A DNA stretch of 64,000 nucleotides from an uncultured Lachnospiraceae bacterium (GTDB lineage Bacteria > Bacillota > Clostridia > Lachnospirales > Lachnospiraceae): positions 84,593 to 148,592 of the forward strand of contig CAKRHP010000008.1 in assembly GCA_934339135.1 (NCBI GenBank), in the 5' to 3' direction. How positions within the stretch are numbered: the stretch's first letter is position 1; every line of letters begins with the position of its first letter. The notes under the pieces were generated by a model. The model had not been told where the DNA came from and made no database searches. It saw only the letters and a program-made list of their open reading frames with translations. The translations under genes and the position numbers were made by a program. Below, piece after piece: positions 27,533 to 36,563 of this stretch.

Positions 27533-28921
27533 ATGGAAGTAGATGTTATGAAGAGAATTCCTGTCAGAGAGCAGGATCCAAAGGTACGTGCCACAAACTT
27601 CGATGAGGTTTGTCTGGGATATAATAAAGAAGAGGCAATGGCAGAGGCAACACGCTGTCTGCAGTGTAAGAATCCACGTTGTGTTCAGGGATGTCCTGTA
27701 AATATTGATATTCCTGGATTTATTAAGGAAGTGGGAGAAGATAATGTAGCCGGTGCTTATAAGGTGATCAGCAAATATTCCGCACTTCCTGCTGTCTGTG
27801 GCCGTGTATGTCCGCAGGAGAGCCAGTGTGAGTCCAAGTGTGTTCGCGGTATCAAGGGTGATGCCGTTTCCATCGGTAAGCTGGAGCGTTATGTGGCTGA
27901 TACTGCAAGAGAGCAGGGCATCAAGCCGGAGCCTGCTACAGAGAAGAAGGGCAAGAAGGTTGCTGTGATCGGTTCCGGTCCTGCAGGTCTGACCTGTGCC
28001 GGTGATCTGGCAAAGCTTGGCTATGATGTGACGATTTTTGAGGCACTTCATAAGGCCGGTGGTGTTCTTTCCTACGGAATCCCTGAGTTCCGTCTGCCAA
28101 AGGATCGTGTCGTAGCGGCTGAGGTAGAGAATGTAAAGGCACTTGGTGTAAAGATCGAGACAAATGTTGTTATCGGTAAGGCAACAACGATTGACGAGCT
28201 TCTGAATGACGAAGGCTTTGATGCGGTATTTGTTGGTTCCGGAGCAGGTCTTCCGAGATTCATGGGTATTCCGGGTGAGAATGCCAACGGTGTATTCTCT
28301 GCAAACGAGTACCTGACCAGAAGTAACCTGATGAAAGCTTTTGATGATAAATATGATACACCGATCATCGCCGGCAAGAAGGTTGCTGTCGTTGGTGGTG
28401 GTAACGTAGCAATGGATGCAGCAAGAACAGCACTTCGTCTGGGCGCTGAGGTTCATATCGTATATCGTCGTAGTGAGGAAGAGCTTCCTGCCAGAGTGGA
28501 AGAGGTACATCATGCAAAAGAAGAGGGTATCGTATTTGATCTTCTCACAAATCCGACAGAGATTCTTGTAGACGAGAATGGAAGCGTAAAGGGAATGACG
28601 TGTATCCGTATGGAGCTTGGTGAGCCGGATGAGTCAGGCAGAAGAAGACCTGTGGAGATCGCAGGCTCTGAGTTTACCCTTGACGTAGATACCGTTATCA
28701 TGTCTTTGGGTACCAGCCCGAACCCACTGATCTCATCTACCACAAAGGGACTGGAGATCAACAAGAGAAAGTGTATCATTGCGGAGGAAGAAAACGGACA
28801 GACCACGAAGGAAGGCGTATATGCCGGTGGTGATGCCGTAACAGGTGCCGCAACCGTAATCCTTGCAATGGGTGCCGGTAAGGCAGCAGCAAAGGGAATT
28901 GATGAGTTCCTGAGCAAATAA
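27533..28921 (+). CDS. nfnB: NfnB-type NADPH-dependent glutamate synthase-like flavoprotein
   Basis: 462-residue protein of the GltD/NfnB family. The N-terminal region has the iron-sulfur cysteines CLQCKNPRCVQGCPVNID and CGRVCPQESQCESKC. Two dinucleotide-binding folds follow (VAVIGSGPAGLTCAGDLA for FAD, VAVVGGGNVAMDAARTA for NADPH), and the C-terminus has YAGGDAVTGAATVILAMGAG. No large glutamate synthase subunit is present and NfnA is upstream, so a role as ferredoxin:NADP oxidoreductase is more likely than glutamate synthesis. Possible ATGs are 27521, 27533 and 27548. Confidence 0.88.
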   Translation: MEVDVMKRIPVREQDPKVRATNFDEVCLGYNKEEAMAEATRCLQCKNPRCVQGCPVNIDIPGFIKEVGEDNVAGAYKVISKYSALPAVCGRVCPQESQCESKCVRGIKGDAVSIGKLERYVADTAREQGIKPEPATEKKGKKVAVIGSGPAGLTCAGDLAKLGYDVTIFEALHKAGGVLSYGIPEFRLPKDRVVAAEVENVKALGVKIETNVVIGKATTIDELLNDEGFDAVFVGSGAGLPRFMGIPGENANGVFSANEYLTRSNLMKAFDDKYDTPIIAGKKVAVVGGGNVAMDAARTALRLGAEVHIVYRRSEEELPARVEEVHHAKEEGIVFDLLTNPTEILVDENGSVKGMTCIRMELGEPDESGRRRPVEIAGSEFTLDVDTVIMSLGTSPNPLISSTTKGLEINKRKCIIAEEENGQTTKEGVYAGGDAVTGAATVILAMGAGKAAAKGIDEFLSK

Positions 28922-28983
28922 TGAAATATAGTTCTGTGGCTGAGTAAGCTGTGACTTACTTGAAATGGAATATAACAATATGG

Positions 28984-29025
28984 ACTCCCGGTTGCCGGAA
29001 ATGGTGACCGGGAGTTTCATATTTA
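28984..29025 (+). terminator. Terminator hairpin after nfnB
   Basis: ACTCCCGGT pairs perfectly with ACCGGGAGT around a 14-base loop, followed by TTTCATATTT. The T run is interrupted, but the stem is strong and lies 62 bases after the nfnB stop. Confidence 0.75.
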
Positions 29026-29180
29026 GTGTATAGGAAAATGCTCGTCTTTTTTAACAATTTTCTGACTTTCTGAAGAATATATGATATTACATTCGTCTTT
29101 ATGGACAGGCATTTATACGGCTGATAAAATTAAGATATGGTATTTATCAGTTATGGGAAATTGTAAAGGAGGGTGAGGCA

Positions 29181-30677
29181 ATGAAATTACGACAAAAGTT
29201 ACTTACCGGTACACTTGTGTTTGTATCTATCTTAATGTGTGGGTGTTCCAAGGATGTGCAAAAGCAGAAAAAAACAGCTGAGACGGAAACTGCCGGGAGT
29301 GAAACAGCCGGGACGGCTGACAAGGCAGATATTAAGGAACGTCTGGTTTCCGCATCGTCGTCGGATATTGTCTGGACTATATCTGATGATGTCGATGTGA
29401 ATGAAACGTATTTGAAATATTTCAACGAAAAATTAAGGGAAGACGGATATAACTTTCGTCTCAAATTTCAATATTTAAAGGAAGATGAGTATGATCGTGA
29501 GATTCGTCAGGTATTAAAGGATGGATCAACGGATATTGCATTAGCAGGTCAAAATACAGATGAAAGAAACTATGTGACAGAATTATGCAGAGATAATCTT
29601 TTGATGTGTTTAGACGGACAGATGAACGATAAAAGCGAATTATATGGCGCCTTTGAAGATCCTCTGTGGAAATCAGTAGAGGTGGACGGCCGGATCTATA
29701 CAGTGCCAAACGGTATTTTTGCAGACGGAAAATATTGCATTGTCTTTAATGAAGATGTGCTTGGGAAAAAGGCAGCCGGTTTTAATGGAGATATTTTATC
29801 GGTCAACCAATATTTATCCAAAAATAAAACGGACAAGGACAAGCTTTTATTTGATCTGTCTCTTGAAGATTTTGCCGGTATTTTGGGTGGAAATATCGAT
29901 TACGGCATGTATTTTGACGGAAAAACAGAAACGATATCAACGGTATTTGAAAATTCCAAGATATATCAACTGGAAAAGCTGTTTTATGATCTGAATAAAG
30001 CCGGGCAGATCAATGAGCTTTGTGCTTTTCACCAAAGCAGCGATGATCAGGACAAGATAAAAGAGCTGATCGAAAAGAAAGAGTTTGCGATTTTATTGAC
30101 AAAGAGAACGGAGACGATAGATTCTTTAGACGGCGTATCCGTTTATGATCTGGATTTTACGGTAAATTTTGAACGGAATGGTGGAACGACAGGGATTTGT
30201 GAAAAAAGTAACAAGAAAGAAAATGCGTTACAGTTATTGACCTTATTGTATACCAGAGACGATTATACAAGGCTCCTGCTGTATGGAAAAGAGGGGAAGG
30301 ATTATACTGTAGAAAACGGAAGAGTTGTCAGTGATAAAGGTGGCAGTTACAGTTTAGTGGATGTACTGGGGCTGTTCCGGGGCTCCCTGCCGACAGAAGA
30401 TGAGACCGTTTACTACAAAAACATCAGAAAACAAAAGGAGAAGCTGTACCGTTCCCAAAACTGTCAGACTTCAAGATTTGCCGGGTTTCAACTGGATTTC
30501 AGAAAATTTAAGGATGTAGGTGCTTATGCAGATGCGGGAAATGAATATTATGATATCTGGAAAAAGAACACATTTCCGGAGGAATATGAGACCGTCAAGA
30601 AAACAGTAGCCGGGAAGCAAAAGAAACTGTTAAAGGAAGTGAGGAGACAATATGAAACATGGAAAAAGAATATCTAA
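29181..30677 (+). CDS. Lipoprotein, extracellular solute-binding protein-like
   Basis: 498-residue secreted lipoprotein. A basic N-terminus and hydrophobic stretch end in SILMCGCSKD, a lipobox-like site with the second Cys as the probable lipidation residue. A Thr/Glu/Ala-rich linker leads into a fold like family 1 solute-binding proteins (GSTDIALAGQNTD, YTVPNGIFADGKYCIVFNED, YDIWKKNTFPEEYE). No importer-type permease pair (MalF/MalG) is nearby; the operon continues with a propeller-like protein, an ABC-2-type permease and an ATPase, so a sensor or export-linked role is possible. The next gene starts inside its end (26-base overlap). Confidence 0.75.
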   Translation: MKLRQKLLTGTLVFVSILMCGCSKDVQKQKKTAETETAGSETAGTADKADIKERLVSASSSDIVWTISDDVDVNETYLKYFNEKLREDGYNFRLKFQYLKEDEYDREIRQVLKDGSTDIALAGQNTDERNYVTELCRDNLLMCLDGQMNDKSELYGAFEDPLWKSVEVDGRIYTVPNGIFADGKYCIVFNEDVLGKKAAGFNGDILSVNQYLSKNKTDKDKLLFDLSLEDFAGILGGNIDYGMYFDGKTETISTVFENSKIYQLEKLFYDLNKAGQINELCAFHQSSDDQDKIKELIEKKEFAILLTKRTETIDSLDGVSVYDLDFTVNFERNGGTTGICEKSNKKENALQLLTLLYTRDDYTRLLLYGKEGKDYTVENGRVVSDKGGSYSLVDVLGLFRGSLPTEDETVYYKNIRKQKEKLYRSQNCQTSRFAGFQLDFRKFKDVGAYADAGNEYYDIWKKNTFPEEYETVKKTVAGKQKKLLKEVRRQYETWKKNI

Positions 30678-31782
30678 GGGAATCCTGATTGTCTGTGGGG
30701 TGTGTCTTGTACTTGTGGCGGGAGTCGTTTTCGTGATCTCCTTTTTTGGCAAAAAAGAGACATCTATGCAAGATTGGTTTTGTGATGCTTCTTTTTCAAG
30801 AGCATTGTATGGGGACAAGGGGTTGTTTGAATATGGGGACAGGGGAATTGTTTATATCGATGCAAAAACCAAAAAGGAAACCCCTATTTGTCAAAAGATT
30901 GGCTGCCAGCATAATAATGTGGATTGTGATGGATGGATTGAGAGTATCAGTCAGCTCCTGGTCGCTTTTGACGGGGAATATCTTTACTATCTGGGAAACA
31001 AGGATGAAGGAGATGATTGGAAAAGTTTGGATCTGGTTCGCTGCAATCCGGATGGGACAAATCGTATGCTGTTGCATACTTTTCGGGAGATGCAGTCTGC
31101 AACAGCGGTATGCTGCCGGGATGGGTGTCTGTATGTGGCATATCGCAATGGATATGACATGAACGCCAGGGAAGAAAAGATCAATGTGGAGGCAGGCATT
31201 CGTATCTATGATTTTGAAAAGGACACAGAAAAAACGCTTTATCATTCTACCAGTGTTGACAACCGAATATCATCACTGGATGTGAGGGATGGCATGGTTT
31301 GTTTTTCTCACACGTTATGTGATCTGAGTGAAAAGGAGATCATAGAAAAGAAAGATGATGTAAAATTGAAGCATACCTTCACTTATCTGGAATTTCTCAA
31401 AGGAAAAGAAAAAAGAGTTCTTTCAAAAAATCCTACTTCTGCCGTGCTGGGGGTAGCAATGGGAAAGGATGTTATTGTATTTTCCGATGAGAAGGGTATT
31501 GAAAAATATAATATAGAAACACAAAAAACAGAATGCATTTATGCCGCAAGCCAGACAAACATGGTAAGAGCCATTGGACTTGAGAATGTGGCCTTTTTTG
31601 CAGTTTCTGATGATAAAACCCAGAAGAACACCTATTATCAGATGGAGAATTTTGGAAAGCCGCAAAAAATGGGCACCTCGTCAGATCTTATTTTCCAGAT
31701 GTCCAAAGACTCAATTTACGGAATGAACAAGGATGGAATGGTGTACCGAAAAAACGATTTAGCCAAAATTGCGGGGAGTTGA
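30652..31782 (+). CDS. Membrane-anchored, propeller-like extracytoplasmic protein with Cys/His motif
   Basis: 376 residues. One N-terminal membrane anchor (about 9-32) precedes a large outside domain built of repeated short strands (YLYYLGNKDEGDD, CLYVAYRNGYD, GIRIYDFEKDTEK, GIEKYNIETQKTE), the pattern of a beta-propeller. Near residue 78 is a Cys/His motif, CQKIGCQHNNVDCDGW. I recall similar motifs in propeller proteins next to ABC exporters in gut Clostridia, but cannot name a function. The ATG lies within the lipoprotein gene, with GGAAGTGAGGAG ahead. Confidence 0.65.
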   Translation: MKHGKRISKGILIVCGVCLVLVAGVVFVISFFGKKETSMQDWFCDASFSRALYGDKGLFEYGDRGIVYIDAKTKKETPICQKIGCQHNNVDCDGWIESISQLLVAFDGEYLYYLGNKDEGDDWKSLDLVRCNPDGTNRMLLHTFREMQSATAVCCRDGCLYVAYRNGYDMNAREEKINVEAGIRIYDFEKDTEKTLYHSTSVDNRISSLDVRDGMVCFSHTLCDLSEKEIIEKKDDVKLKHTFTYLEFLKGKEKRVLSKNPTSAVLGVAMGKDVIVFSDEKGIEKYNIETQKTECIYAASQTNMVRAIGLENVAFFAVSDDKTQKNTYYQMENFGKPQKMGTSSDLIFQMSKDSIYGMNKDGMVYRKNDLAKIAGS

Positions 31783-31786
31783 TGTC

Positions 31787-33778
31787 ATGTTCCGGAACGA
31801 ATGCAGGAGAGTCCTGAATAAAAAAAGAAGTACAGTCGTTTTGTTGTCTCTTTTTGTGTGCGTCATTTATACCTTGCTAAGGGGCGCCGGTGTAGGTGGA
31901 GATTTTTCCGGAAACGCATATAAAAATATGATCCACGATGTAAAAAATATGGATATGAATACCGTGGAAAAGTTTGCGGAAAAGAAAGATTTCGAAAAAA
32001 ACGGGATGTATACGAATTCTTATAAAGCAGAGGATGCGTTATACAATGTCATATACAAACAGGCACAATATAGTAACAGTTATAAAGCTTATGTGGATTC
32101 TGTACTGGACCGTCAGGAAAATGGAATTTCTGTTTTTGAAAAAAGCAAGTATTCTGAAAGATTACAACAAAAAATTAAAACAGATTTCTCCGGATTCAGG
32201 AATGTAAAGGAAAAGGATATTGATGCGTACGGGATGGAGCGGCTGCTTCAGGCTGACTGCTTTGAGATCCTGATGCTTGGTTTGATCTTCCTGTTAGCCT
32301 ATATCCTGCTGATACCTGAAAAAAATCAAGGAATTCTGAGCTTTTATTTTGCCATGCCAAATGGAAGAAACCGGCTTGGTTTTGTAAAATATGGTGTGGG
32401 TTGTTTTTATGCAGGGATCATATCGGCCGTATTTTATGGGGGAAAATGTCTTATTCTCTCTTACATATATGGTCTTGGAAATCTCCGCGGAAAGGTACAA
32501 AGCTTTTATATGTTTCAGGGATTTCCGTTGAATATATCGGGACGGGAATTTCTGTTCGAATATGGATGCTATAAAATTTTGGTGGGAATTTTATTTTTCA
32601 GTATATTTTACGCATCGATCCTTTTGTGGAAAAAAAGAAATATTGCATTTACCATGATAGCGGGGATTTTCTTTCTGGAAGGTTATTTCTGGTTCCATAT
32701 CCGGGATAATAGCTGGCTGTATCTGGTGCGCAGGATCAATCTGATACAGTTTATGGACATCAGAAATATATTAGCGCAATATTCCTGTGTGAATGTATGG
32801 AATGTGCCGGTCCATACCTATCTTGTGCTGATCCTGGCCTGTGTGCTGCTTATTCTTTTGTCTGGCGTGTCAGGATTTCTTTTATATCCGGCCTTTGCCG
32901 GAGGGAATGGAAGGACACTGGAGGTTGCTGGGAAGACCAGTTTTTGCTGGAACATGCCATCGAAAATGGAACTTTTATTCTATGAGATAAAAAAATACTG
33001 GGTTTGTGAAAAGGGATGGATGCTGCTTCTTGCGGTATTGTGTGCGGGGTATTTTATTTCCGGGATACAGGTACAAAATACAGGAGATGCTGACAAGCTT
33101 TATTATGAAAAATATATGATGGAAATCCAGGGGAAAACGGTGCCGGAAGCGAAAAAGCATATGCAGGCTGTATTAAAAGAAATTCAAGCCTGGAAAACGG
33201 ATTTGGAGAGTGACAAGACGTTTTCCCAGGAATATATCTCTATCCTTGAAATCGGTGTGAAAAGAGAAAAAGGAGCCCAAAAAGCATATAAAAAGGTACT
33301 TTTGCAGGAGAAAAAGAAGGCAGATCATATTTTATATGAGAAAGGGTACAGGCTGGTACTTGGCATGGGGAAGGAGGCATTTGCCTTTCATTTTATTGAA
33401 ATTTTTTCAGCCATTGCGATAGCCATCTTTGCCTTCTGTGTTTATGGAGTTGATAACAAAACGGAGAGAAGACTTTTGCTGTATTCTACCTATTTTGGGA
33501 AAAATGCACTGATTCGATCCAAATGCAGGATGATCATTTTCTGGAGCATCTTTTTGATGGGGATCCTGTATGGCAGTTGGATCTACAGTGTCTCTCGTAT
33601 TTATTCGATCCATCATTTAAATTTTAATTGGAACTGCGTTGCGGGGAATGCTCCGTTTGGGATCGTTCAGACAAAGATCGGCGTTATTTTGTTTGGATTT
33701 TATGGACTACACTTGCTGGCATTAATTTTTCTGGGTATGGTGGTTGGAAATCTGACGATGAGAGGGGACAGCATATGA
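31787..33778 (+). CDS. ABC-2-type permease with two tandem membrane units
   Basis: 663-residue multispanning protein, the membrane partner of the ATPase that follows. It consists of two like-built halves. Each has an N-terminal span (VVLLSLFVCVIYTLLRG near residue 20; WMLLLAVLCAGYFISG near 415), a charged outside loop of 100-130 residues, and a set of membrane helices. The first helix set includes ILMLGLIFLLAYILLIPEK and the second IEIFSAIAIAIFAFCVYG. Single-chain duplication makes a full transporter without a second permease gene. I prefer ATG 31787 (GGGGAG nine bases ahead) over an in-frame TTG at 31769. Confidence 0.7.
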   Translation: MFRNECRRVLNKKRSTVVLLSLFVCVIYTLLRGAGVGGDFSGNAYKNMIHDVKNMDMNTVEKFAEKKDFEKNGMYTNSYKAEDALYNVIYKQAQYSNSYKAYVDSVLDRQENGISVFEKSKYSERLQQKIKTDFSGFRNVKEKDIDAYGMERLLQADCFEILMLGLIFLLAYILLIPEKNQGILSFYFAMPNGRNRLGFVKYGVGCFYAGIISAVFYGGKCLILSYIYGLGNLRGKVQSFYMFQGFPLNISGREFLFEYGCYKILVGILFFSIFYASILLWKKRNIAFTMIAGIFFLEGYFWFHIRDNSWLYLVRRINLIQFMDIRNILAQYSCVNVWNVPVHTYLVLILACVLLILLSGVSGFLLYPAFAGGNGRTLEVAGKTSFCWNMPSKMELLFYEIKKYWVCEKGWMLLLAVLCAGYFISGIQVQNTGDADKLYYEKYMMEIQGKTVPEAKKHMQAVLKEIQAWKTDLESDKTFSQEYISILEIGVKREKGAQKAYKKVLLQEKKKADHILYEKGYRLVLGMGKEAFAFHFIEIFSAIAIAIFAFCVYGVDNKTERRLLLYSTYFGKNALIRSKCRMIIFWSIFLMGILYGSWIYSVSRIYSIHHLNFNWNCVAGNAPFGIVQTKIGVILFGFYGLHLLALIFLGMVVGNLTMRGDSI

Positions 33779-34530
33779 AAAAAATAGTTGTAAAAGATCT
33801 GGTTAAGGCATACAACAAAAAAACAGTATTATCCCATGTCAATATCGAAATGCAGGGGGGTGTTTATGGTCTGCTGGGACCCAATGGAGCCGGGAAAAGC
33901 ACCTTGATCGGTATTATGGTGGATGGTATTCAAAATTACAGCGGTGAAATTTTGTACGGAAACGAGAACATAAAAAAGCTCGGAAAAGATTATAGAAAAA
34001 GAGTGGGGTATGTGCCGCAAAAGCAGGGCTTGTATGAAGAATTCTCTGTTTTAGAATGTATGAATTATATTGCAGCATTAAAGGGACTGAAAAAACGGGA
34101 GGTCCGGGAAGAAATCACTTATTTGCTGGAAAGACTGCACATTCTGGATGTCGCCAATCGAAGGATATCAACCCTGTCCGGTGGAATGAAGCAGAGGGTG
34201 CTTATGGCGCAGGCACTGCTCGGAGATCCGGATTTTATCATATTAGATGAGCCAACGGTAGGTCTCGATCCGGTAGAAAGATATGATTTTCGGAATTTTG
34301 TCAGGGAGCTTTCCAAAACATGTACCATTTTATACGCAACACATGTGGTAAGTGATATTGAAGACATTGTAAAAGAGGTTATCCTGATCAAATCGGGAGA
34401 GATCATTGTGCAGGATACCGTTGAAACTCTCATTTCGGATCTGGGGAAGAAAAAAGAAAATATTCGTAATCTGGAGGATGTCTTTGTGTATTATACGAAG
34501 GGGGAAAGAAAGATCGCTTTCGATAGATAA
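33775..34530 (+). CDS. ABC transporter ATP-binding protein
   Basis: 251-residue ATPase of the ABC-2/DrrA-like type. Walker A is GPNGAGKST, the Q-loop YVPQKQGLYEE, the signature LSGGMKQR and Walker B FIILDEPTVGLDP; the switch His is in YATHVVSDIED. It overlaps the permease stop as ATGA, so the two are translated together. Transport direction is probably outward, because the permease is exporter-like. The substrate is unknown. A longer opening upstream lies inside the permease gene and was rejected. Confidence 0.88.
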   Translation: MKKIVVKDLVKAYNKKTVLSHVNIEMQGGVYGLLGPNGAGKSTLIGIMVDGIQNYSGEILYGNENIKKLGKDYRKRVGYVPQKQGLYEEFSVLECMNYIAALKGLKKREVREEITYLLERLHILDVANRRISTLSGGMKQRVLMAQALLGDPDFIILDEPTVGLDPVERYDFRNFVRELSKTCTILYATHVVSDIEDIVKEVILIKSGEIIVQDTVETLISDLGKKKENIRNLEDVFVYYTKGERKIAFDR

Positions 34531-34560
34531 TTTTCCACCAACTGATGCTACGGATTGTTA

Positions 34561-34589
34561 TTGTTTCAAACAGGCAAAACATGTATAAT
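34561..34589 (+). promoter_or_regulatory. SigA-type promoter for ylxM
   Basis: TTGTTT and a perfect TATAAT are separated by 17 bases, about 58 bases before the GTG start. It gives ylxM its own transcript, independent of the ABC operon. Confidence 0.65.
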
Positions 34590-34646
34590 GGTCTTGACAA
34601 AGGAATTTAGGAAGTCAGGACTAATAGAGAAAGCGGGGAAACAGAC

Positions 34647-35024
34647 GTGGCACGGGGACAGGAGCAAAGTATTGAGCAGCGGCTGGAGGAGAGAGTATAT
34701 CTTTCTATGCTCTATGATTTTTATGGTGCATTATTAAAAGAAAATAACAGGCGTATTTTTGAGGCGTATATCCAGGAGGACTATTCGATCTCGGAGATTG
34801 CCGAGGAGATGGAAATCTCCAGACAGGCGGTGCATGATGCGGTCAAAAGGATCACGAAGCAGCTTAAGGGCTACGAGGAGAAGCTGGGGCTTTTGGAGAG
34901 GTTTGAGCAGCAGAGAGATGAAATGAAGCGTCTGCATGAATGTCTGCGGGAGATGAACATTTCGGAGGAGGATCCGAAGGGAAAGGAAATCTTTCGGATA
35001 TTGACGGAGATCATTGAGAGCTGA
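34647..35024 (+). CDS. ylxM: YlxM-family helix-turn-helix protein (UPF0122)
   Basis: 125-residue protein of the YlxM family, thought to modulate the SRP pathway because its gene normally precedes ffh. It shows the family start (QSIEQRLEERVYLSMLYDFYG) and the sigma-region-4-like helix-turn-helix YSISEIAEEMEISRQAVHDAVKRI. The start is GTG. Here no ffh follows: the next gene, on the other strand, is a MATE exporter. Position is unusual but the sequence is clear. Confidence 0.88.
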   Translation: MARGQEQSIEQRLEERVYLSMLYDFYGALLKENNRRIFEAYIQEDYSISEIAEEMEISRQAVHDAVKRITKQLKGYEEKLGLLERFEQQRDEMKRLHECLREMNISEEDPKGKEIFRILTEIIES

Positions 35025-35095
35025 GAATGGAACAGGGACAATTACTTGTATCGGCAGATGGAGGGGATATGAAACGAGTAAGAAAAGATGGTATA

Positions 35096-36457
35096 TCAGC
35101 TCTGGATATCAGCAAGTGCCTTTTTAAACTGGACGGCAAACAAAACAGAAGTAAAGGTTACGGCGATCACATCTGCGATCGGTTCAGCCATGTATACGCC
35201 TGTGGTGGGATCTGATACGATGTGCGGCACAATATAGATCAGCGGGATCAGAAGTACGAATTTACGGACAACTGCAACCACAATGGAATTGACCGCTTTG
35301 CCGAGAGATGTAAATGTCATCTGGCAGGCAACCTGGATACCGAACAGGCAGAGACCTCCCAGATAGATTCGAAGCATTGGTGCACTAAATGTGATCAGAT
35401 CCGCATCGGCTGTAAAAATACTTACGAAAGCTTTTGGAACAAGCTCCACAGCCGTCCAGAGTAACGTGGAATATACGAAACATGTAATGGCAAGCAGACG
35501 GAATGTTTTCTTCACTCTGTCTGCATTTTTGGCTCCGTAATTATAGCTGGAAATAGGTTGTGCTCCCTGGGCAATTCCCTGAAGGGGCAGCATGGCAAAC
35601 TGCATCACACTGGTTAAAATGGTCATGGTTCCCACCGCAATATCGCCACCGTAGCGAAGCAGGGAAGAATTAAAGCAGACCGATACAATACTTTCACTTG
35701 CCTGCATAATGAAAGCAGCGAGTCCCAGTGCCACGCAGGGAAGGATAACCTTTGGTTCCAGACGCATGTATTTTGTCCGAAGGTGAAGCTGTGTCTTTTT
35801 ACCGCAGAGGAACAGGACGACCCAGATCATGGAAATGCCCTGGGACAGGATTGTTGCCAGTGCGGCACCCTTTACGCCCATATGAAAGCCGAAGATGAAT
35901 ACAGGATCCAAAGTGATATTGCAGACGGCACCGATCACCACGGAAACCATGGAAACGGTTGTGAAGCCCTGTGCCGTAATAAAAGAGTTCATGCCAAGGG
36001 TCAGCTGTACAAACAGTGTACCGAAAGCATAGATCTGCATATAATCTGTGGCATAACCGATGGTATTTTCACTGGCACCGAAAGCCAGCAGTAAATCTTT
36101 ACTCCAGATCAGTAAAACGGTAGTCAGGATCAGAGAAATAATAATCTGGAGCGAGAAGCAGTTGCCTAATATCTGTTCTGCGGATTCATCCTCCTGCTTC
36201 CCCATGTAAATGGAGGCTCGTGGTGCACCGCCGGAGCTGACCAGTGCCGCAAAAGCGGAAATGATCATAATGATCGGCATACAGACACCGACCCCGGTAA
36301 GAGCCAGACTTCCTTCACCGGGGATGTGTCCGATATAAATGCGGTCCACGATATTGTAAAGCATATTGATAAGCTGTGCGATGACGGTGGGAATGGACAG
36401 CTTGAGAAGAAGCTTTCCAATCGGTGCGGTACCTAAGAAATTTTTGTTATCCTGCAT
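35096..36457 (-). CDS. MATE-family efflux transporter
   Basis: 453-residue multidrug and toxin extrusion family protein with about 12 membrane spans, expelling small organic cations or metabolites by Na+ or H+ antiport. The family start is PIGKLLLKLSIPTVIAQLINMLYNIVDRIYIG (given here in two parts: PIGKLLLKLSIPTVIAQL and NMLYNIVDRIYIG). The two six-helix halves are related, the second beginning near residue 235. GAQPISSYNYGAKNADRVK is typical of the NorM/MepA branch. Converges with ylxM, 71 bases apart. No riboswitch-like leader was seen ahead of it. Confidence 0.9.
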   Translation of the reverse strand: MQDNKNFLGTAPIGKLLLKLSIPTVIAQLINMLYNIVDRIYIGHIPGEGSLALTGVGVCMPIIMIISAFAALVSSGGAPRASIYMGKQEDESAEQILGNCFSLQIIISLILTTVLLIWSKDLLLAFGASENTIGYATDYMQIYAFGTLFVQLTLGMNSFITAQGFTTVSMVSVVIGAVCNITLDPVFIFGFHMGVKGAALATILSQGISMIWVVLFLCGKKTQLHLRTKYMRLEPKVILPCVALGLAAFIMQASESIVSVCFNSSLLRYGGDIAVGTMTILTSVMQFAMLPLQGIAQGAQPISSYNYGAKNADRVKKTFRLLAITCFVYSTLLWTAVELVPKAFVSIFTADADLITFSAPMLRIYLGGLCLFGIQVACQMTFTSLGKAVNSIVVAVVRKFVLLIPLIYIVPHIVSDPTTGVYMAEPIADVIAVTFTSVLFAVQFKKALADIQS

Positions 36458-36563
36458 GATCCATAATCTCCTTTTGCGTTTGTATACGACTCATTTTAAA
36501 TCTTTCCAGAATAACAAATAATACAATATGAGCCGGAGAAAGTCAAGAGGGAGACGGTCTGCG

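Noticed and set aside
27533..28921. True glutamate synthase small subunit (gltD)
   Set aside because: No large subunit is nearby and the partner is an NfnA-type protein, so the NfnB reading is preferred.
33628..33774. Upstream extension of the ABC ATPase gene
   Set aside because: It lies inside the permease gene, has no ATPase homology, and the ATGA overlap start begins exactly at the usual first strand.
34594..34599. TTGACA hexamer as -35 of ylxM
   Set aside because: No -10 lies 16-18 bases downstream, while a fully spaced promoter exists 30 bases upstream.
35027..35215. 62-codon open frame after ylxM on the plus strand
   Set aside because: It runs mostly antisense to the MATE gene end, matches nothing known, and shows no Ffh sequence; read as chance.
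36458..36563. Guanidine-type riboswitch ahead of the MATE gene
   Set aside because: The leader lacks the GGTGAGCACCTACC block and a terminator hairpin.
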